Shown here piece by piece: positions 59,265 to 64,000 of a DNA stretch of 64,000 bases (its first letter is position 1; the number at the start of each line of letters is the position of its first letter). This stretch comes from Oscheius onirici (Eukaryota; Nematoda; Chromadorea; Rhabditida; Rhabditidae): positions 5,628,501-5,692,500 of the forward strand of contig OW051470.1 in assembly GCA_932521025.1 (NCBI GenBank), written 5' to 3'. Both the position numbers and the translations under genes were made by a program. The notes below the pieces were generated by a model, which had not been told where the DNA came from, made no database searches, and saw only the letters and a list, made by a program, of their open reading frames with translations.

Positions 59265-60742
59265 TTAGAATCGAAGACGATTGAACTTCTGGAGGAACTG
59301 TTCCATGGTAATCCGACGTCTTGGCTCCTCATGCCAGCATCTGCAATATGAATAGACAACTGGAGAATCACACAAACCGTTTGAACAACTGGTCAAATTC
59401 GTCCAGCTCGTTTATTTCGGGACGATGACTGCTGAATTCTGTTCCTCGATCCAATCGAACTAATCCGTGCATAAGGTTGCAGGCTCTCTTGATGTCGTCC
59501 AAAGTATCTCCTTCCAGCAGAGGATGTCTAAAACATTAGAAAAAGAGTTGGATCACAAACTTTTTGTACTTGATGAAGTAGCAGAGCATTCCGAATGAGA
59601 AAACATCGGATTCCTTTGTGCAATCCTGACGACAATAGACTTCCGGAGAACAGTAGAGATAAGTGCCGGCTCTGAATCAGCATTCTTTCGAAACGGGTTT
59701 CTCATCTGTCACGGTGAGAAACCATTTTCTCATCGAATTTAGAAAATCTTCTTAAAAAACCCACATTTGCTCTCTTCTCAGCACAGATGCGGAATTAATA
59801 GCCGTGCCAAAGTCACAGAGTTTTGGTGTTGGTCTCCCGTCAACCGCAGACAAGACTACGCTGAAAAAGATGTAGTGTACTCCTTTCAGGAGTTACGGAG
59901 AATAATTAGACCTTTAAAAAGTTCGTTGCGAGAAAATTTGAATTTGCTTGGCTGAGTAGCCAACGTTTGGATGTTATACGGGTCTCGCAACCAACTTTTG
60001 AAAGGTCTAAATATTCTCAGTAACTCCTGAGCTCCTGAATATTCTCAGTAACTCCAATTCAAAGTAGTAAGCATGCTTACTTGTTACAGCTGATGTCTCC
60101 ATGAATTGTACCTGTCTCGTGAATATAAGCGATGGCCTCTGCTAACTCTTGGCAAACCCTTTTTCGACAGGCCATGTCCTCTGAAAATCGGAGGAACTCT
60201 TGTCCCGATTGACCAGTGTAATCTGAAAAACCAATTGCCTTGAGAAAACAAATCAACTTGCATTTGTACACATTGCCAACGATAAGGAATTCCATTAGAA
60301 AGGCCCGAAAGTTGTGATCGTTCGGATCAGTCACTCGAAAGAAAAATGACACGACTCCACGATGTTCCAACTGAAGTTGCTCTTCAACTATTGAAATAAA
60401 TAAATACACTCTATTCAGAAAGTCGATCTCATTCTCTAGGAAAGCTATTGCTTTTTCCTTCACGTCAACATCAGATTTTGCCTGTTTCATAGCCATTATA
60501 TCGAGTCTTTGAGTTTTCGGATTCCATCGATGGACAAGCGAACAGGTTCCGTAAGTTCCTGATCCCAGTACACGAATAAATTGTATTGAATTTCTATCCA
60601 CCGATGGTATTGGATCTAACAAAATAGGAGATTGCTTTATACCAAACAACGGCTGACTCACCGGGCTGCGGGGTCGGAACCTGCGGAACAACCACAATCT
60701 CAAATTCCATATTATCGCTCGAGCTGGAGTCATGAAGAGCCA
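59265..60742 (-). CDS. Divergent protein kinase, copy 1 (HGD catalytic loop)
   Basis: From ATG 60742 (MALHDSSSSDNMEF) to TAA 59265-59267. Motifs: VLGSGTYGTCSLV (Gly loop), MAMKQ (ATP lysine), ENEIDFL (alpha-C Glu), FLMEFLIVG (hinge), IHGDISCN joined by splicing to NVVLSAVDG, DFGTA, GTYLYCSPEVY (activation segment end) and ESDVFSFGMLCYFIKY, then CWHEEPRRRIT. HRD is HGD: the Asp and the Mg-binding Asn are kept, but the Arg that normally contacts the activation loop is Gly. One junction after the hinge (about 60225-60265) is not phase-clean in my reading. Substrates unknown. An inverted-repeat element sits in the intron after HGDISCN. It is paralogous to the kinases at 61186 and 62596. Confidence 0.8.
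59887..60030. mobile_element. Inverted-repeat element in a kinase intron
   Basis: Arms of about 48 bp (59887-59935 and 59983-60030) begin CAGGAGTTAC and pair with few mismatches over AATTAGACCTTT. A partial extra copy of the right arm end follows at 60027-60055. It lies wholly in an intron. Confidence 0.7.
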
Positions 60743-61185
60743 TTTTTTGTACTTGTAAATTTGAAAAAATAAGAGGTAGACTGAAAGACAAAGTTTGGTT
60801 TGAGTTTTTGATGAAAAGTGGTTCAGTGGGCCAAATGGAGCTTATCGTGGAAAGATGATGAGAAAACCTTTCGGTCGGTATGAGGAAACAGATTGAAGTC
60901 CGTTTCTTCAATCTAGGTAGACTGAAACAAAGAGAACCTTGCAAAAAAAAAACTGATTACTCAAAGGAGGTCTATGACTAATGAAAGAATACATCCTGTT
61001 TTCAAGATGGTTTGTGTGACATCGACAACCACGAGTAGGAGGAGATTCTGGGAATGTGTTGTCTTATCATCTTTTTCAAACTTTATCGGGTACTCCAGGT
61101 GATAAAACAAACTCAGTTACTTTTCTCACCAGGTTTACGGCCGTCTTTCCAATTGCTCCAGCACTCTTTCTCTCAATTTCAGCCC
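60743..61185. promoter_or_regulatory. Divergent promoter of two kinase paralogues
   Basis: 443 bp between the divergent start codons. I see no coding sequence. A spliced-leader-type acceptor (CTCAATTTCAG) ends 3 nt before the right-hand ATG, suggesting trans-splicing there. Confidence 0.5.
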
Positions 61186-62554
61186 ATGACTTCATCGAGT
61201 TTTGTCCCCGAACTTATTCCAGAAGTTAGTACTGTCAAACCAACTCGAAAGGCAGCGGTCTCTCCGAGTCACTGTTAGTTTCTAATTGAGAATTATAGAA
61301 ACTTTTTCAGACAAGCTTGAACCATTTCATCGATTTTCGACTGGCGAATGTTCTACACAGCTCGAGGGAGAGTTCGCAAAAGCTAAAGACAGATTTGATC
61401 ACATTTTGCTCGATTCCAAAAAAGGGTATGCAAGTTCATTGAGATCGCAGGTGGTTCAGAAAAGTAGCTGTCACGTTGTATTCTGGAGTGGAACCGTCGA
61501 AGAACGATGTGGCAGTAGAGATTGAGCCTTTGATCAAACACCAGTTTATCGAATGGAAAATGGGATTTGTTTTTGACCAAGAGACGAGGATGATATCTGG
61601 AGTAATCACAAAACGGTATTCGACTCTTGATGGAACGTTTCTTGATTTCCGATGATGTGTCTGGTTCAGAAGTCATGCCAACACAGCAAGAGTATTGGTC
61701 CAATGGTCAGGATGTTCTAACGAGAGCGAATTTAAGGATGACTGGGTTCTTGAGCGCAATGTCCAGAGAGGCAGTAGTCAACCAGAGAATGGATGAGGAA
61801 AAGACTAAATGGATCAAGCAATTGACTGAAGCCATTTGTTATTTGCACCAAAGGAACTACGTCCATCGAGACGTAAACCCAAAAAGGTGGATAATTTTCG
61901 AATCATCTGGATGTTTATAGTTGTGTCATCGATGGACAAACTCGCAATTTGAAGTTGGCAGACTTTGGAAGTCCCAGAAAGATGACGGACTTGGATATGC
62001 CATATCTCAGGTTCATTTTCCTTTCTTTTAGAGAAAGAAATTTTTAGAGTCGGTTCAACAGCCTATCTTCCATTGGAAGTTCTACAGTATGACAGATTTA
62101 GCCATCAAGCCGACGTCTACAGTTTTATAATGACTCTTTTGTTTATTGTGACTAATCGGTACGCGATCCATTCCAATGACAAACAATATTTCAGACATCC
62201 GTTCGATGTGGAAAAATGGAGAAGCATGACTTTGAACGACGTCTGCGACGATGTATCTGGTGTCAACTCGACCAGGTTCAAGACAGTCGACAACGAAACA
62301 GCCTTATTGTTTCGCAGGTTTTCGTCTACATAAACTGGCTCATTTATTTTAGAGCAATCAGCAACAGTCCATTTGAACGTCCCACTATGAGTCAGATAGC
62401 AGGACAGCTGACTGGGAGTAATCTTGTCAGAACGGTTCAGGAAGTACTCACAGAAACTATTGTTTCACCCATGTGCTCAAATAAATCATATCGAAACAAA
62501 GAAAAGTTTATTCCTTTCCACATCTTTAAAATGAACAATACCAGTAAATGTTGA
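61186..62554 (+). CDS. Divergent protein kinase or pseudokinase, copy 2, with probable frameshift
   Basis: Start MTSSSFVPELIPEVS at 61186, end at 62554. A recognisable but weak N-lobe (FSTGECSTQLEGEF, KVAVTLYSG, EIEPLIKHQFIEW), the hinge LLMERFLIS, helix DEEKTKWIKQLTEAICYL, catalytic loop YVHRDVNPKS, LKLADFG, VGSTAYLPLEVL and HQADVYSF, then ERPTMSQ. HRD and DFG are present, but the Asn five residues after the catalytic Asp is Ser, so Mg binding is doubtful. Between ISGVITK and LLMERF (about 61600-61625) the frame shifts by one base with no intron able to explain it: a real frameshift, a sequencing error near AAAA, or a decaying gene. Related to its neighbours. Confidence 0.72.
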
Positions 62555-62595
62555 AGGCACGATCTTTGAGGTAGACTAGAAGTGAAAAGTGAGGA

Positions 62596-63942
62596 TTAGG
62601 CTTCTCTGAGCAGCTGTACAATTTCTTCTATGGAAGGTCGGTCAATAGAAGACGAAGACCAGGCACTAAAGATGAGTTGTGTTAAAAGAGGTTAGTTAAG
62701 TCCTACTCTGCAATGATTTTGTCTACCAAGTCATTGTGTTCCAGCTGTGGTCGTTGTGGGACTTCCGTCAATTGCAAAAGACCATTTTCGTCTATTTGGG
62801 CTCTTCCGTGGAGATCTTCGACGTCTCGTATGAGGGCGGTATGGAGCGTCTTACTGTTACCATCCCAAGAGAGTAAAGGAAATCTGAAACTGCGGTTAGA
62901 CAGTGAGAAAATGTTTATTGACCTCTTGTACATGGTGAAATAGGCGGTCATGGCGAAAGAGAAGACATCCGAAGAAGTCGTACACGCTGAACAGTCTCGT
63001 TTATCTTTTTTTTTTCGAGAATGGTTAGTTTAGGATAATCTACTAATATTTCACTTCGGTTGTGCCTTATTCGACAATACTAATGGACCAAAAACATTTA
63101 ATAAGAACTAACCTGAACCGTAGTGAACCTCTGGCGCTGCGAAAATCGGAGTCCCGAAATCTCTGAAAGAATGACATCGAAAGACAGTCCAAAGAACTTG
63201 CATATCATTCAGTATGTCGCCAATTTTGAAGGCTGTTCCGAAATCACTGATTTTTAAGTGTAATTGTCCGTTCACGTCGTCCAGTAAGATGCTGAAGACT
63301 ATGCTAAAAATATTAGGTATTTGAACGCACTTGTTCGGATTGATGTCGCCGTGAATTACGCGAGCGATGTGAAGAAACTGAACAGCTTCGGCTATTTCCC
63401 GGCACATTTCTGTCAGAAATTTATTGGAAGACAGAAGTTCGAACTCGTTTTTGAAAATAACTGCAAGGAACTATTAGAAGAGCTTACAATATAAGACTTA
63501 CAATCGGTCAGACTGCCAATGACCATTCTTTCCATCAGAAATCCTTTCCAATAATCGTTCCCCGGATCAATCACTTCGGCGATAAACTTGACCACGCGAA
63601 TGTTGTTGATCTGAATATGAAATAAAAACTAATTTGAAAAGAACCTGGGAAAGAAATTTGATCTCGTTTTCCATTTGTTGCATGGCCACTGCCCAGTTTG
63701 GATCATTCACAGGAGGCGTTTGTTTCAGAACCAGATGGTCGACCAGTCCTCTTCCAGGGATTCTGGCTATTGCAGTACAACAAATTCCAAACGATCCTTC
63801 TCCTACCAGGTCCATTTCTTGTACTTGGGTTCTTTCAACTTTTAACACGTCGTCGGACCCTGGAAACACAATTGAAAAATGAGAAATGTGACTTACCGCT
63901 CTCATCAAACGACTCTCCACTGGGCACCAGATGTGGATCCAT
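62596..63942 (-). CDS. Divergent protein kinase, copy 3 (HGD catalytic loop)
   Basis: From ATG 63942 (MDPHLVPSGESFDES) to TAA 62596-62598. Motifs: LVGEGSFGICCTAIA (Gly loop), VLKQTPPVNDP (ATP lysine), QMENEIKFLSQ (alpha-C Glu), GFLMERMVIGSLTD (hinge), EIAEAVQFLHIARVIHGD (HGD instead of HRD), LKISDFGTAFK, and late SIDRPSIEEIVQLL. Removing a 27-nt GTGCG...TTTAG segment after INPNN would give the canonical Asn followed by IVFS; reading through is also open and adds nine residues. Close relative of copy 1 by LKQ/MKQ, ENEI and HGD. Convergent with copy 2, 41 bp apart. The window ends 58 bp beyond its start. Confidence 0.82.
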
Positions 63943-64000
63943 CTTTGAAAGAACTCTGATGATGGCCAACTACCTAAAATGTATAAATGAGGCAAGAGTA

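Noticed and set aside
1-64000. CRISPR arrays, tRNA genes, bacterial operons or origins
   Set aside because: I saw no regularly spaced repeats, no convincing tRNA A/B-box pair and no prokaryotic gene organisation; the DNA is clearly nematode nuclear.

Overview
This is nuclear DNA from a nematode; the species cannot be named from the window. The evidence is protein families found almost only in nematodes (two DB-module proteins, one ground-like protein), a DEG/ENaC channel, a DEG-3-type nicotinic receptor subunit, and two Hox genes that read as ceh-13 (labial) and lin-39 (Dfd/Scr). Introns are very small (mostly 33-45 nt, GT-AG with TTTCAG-like acceptors, a few GC-AG). Genes are packed tightly, with convergent neighbours only 20-75 bp apart. 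Many exons are shorter than 150 nt, so most genes here were assembled by joining exons across introns whose reading phases agree.

Layout. 0-7.6 kb: end of a tau-tubulin-kinase-like kinase (+), a RING-CH/MARCH-like gene (-), then about 5.8 kb with no recognisable gene. 7.6-11.4 kb: a PIM-family kinase (+) whose 1.7-kb intron holds two nested inverted-repeat elements. 11.8-14.0 kb: two DB-module secreted proteins transcribed divergently from a 181-bp interval. 14.0-16.6 kb: nicotinic receptor subunit (-) with a U6 snRNA gene inside one intron. 17.3-18.9 kb: GIPC (+) and a small membrane protein (-), separated by 20 bp. 20.0-23.8 kb: DEG/ENaC channel (-), a small unknown gene (-) and a T-box factor (+). 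25.5-27.3 kb: ceh-13 (-). 27-36 kb: mostly gene-free Hox-flanking DNA with foldback elements. 36-39.2 kb: an internally deleted Ty3/gypsy-like LTR retrotransposon with 5-bp target duplications. 39.7-50 kb: ground-like protein, a candidate 7TM receptor, APC8/CDC23, a DHHC palmitoyltransferase, mitochondrial GUF1/EF4 and a small secreted protein, with several MITE or foldback elements between them. 50-57.2 kb: lin-39 (+) and its upstream DNA. 59.2-64 kb: three divergent, mutually related protein kinases.

The two Hox genes face away from each other with about 26.7 kb between start codons. That interval contains at least five unrelated genes and many transposable elements, so this ceh-13/lin-39 subcluster has been invaded or rearranged. 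The other loci are unrelated housekeeping or neuronal/secreted genes; nothing suggests a prokaryotic-style operon system. The most unusual features are the density and variety of inverted-repeat elements (8-bp, TA and TTAA target types), the divergent DB pair with mirrored TATA boxes, GC-AG introns, and the kinase cluster with altered catalytic-loop residues.
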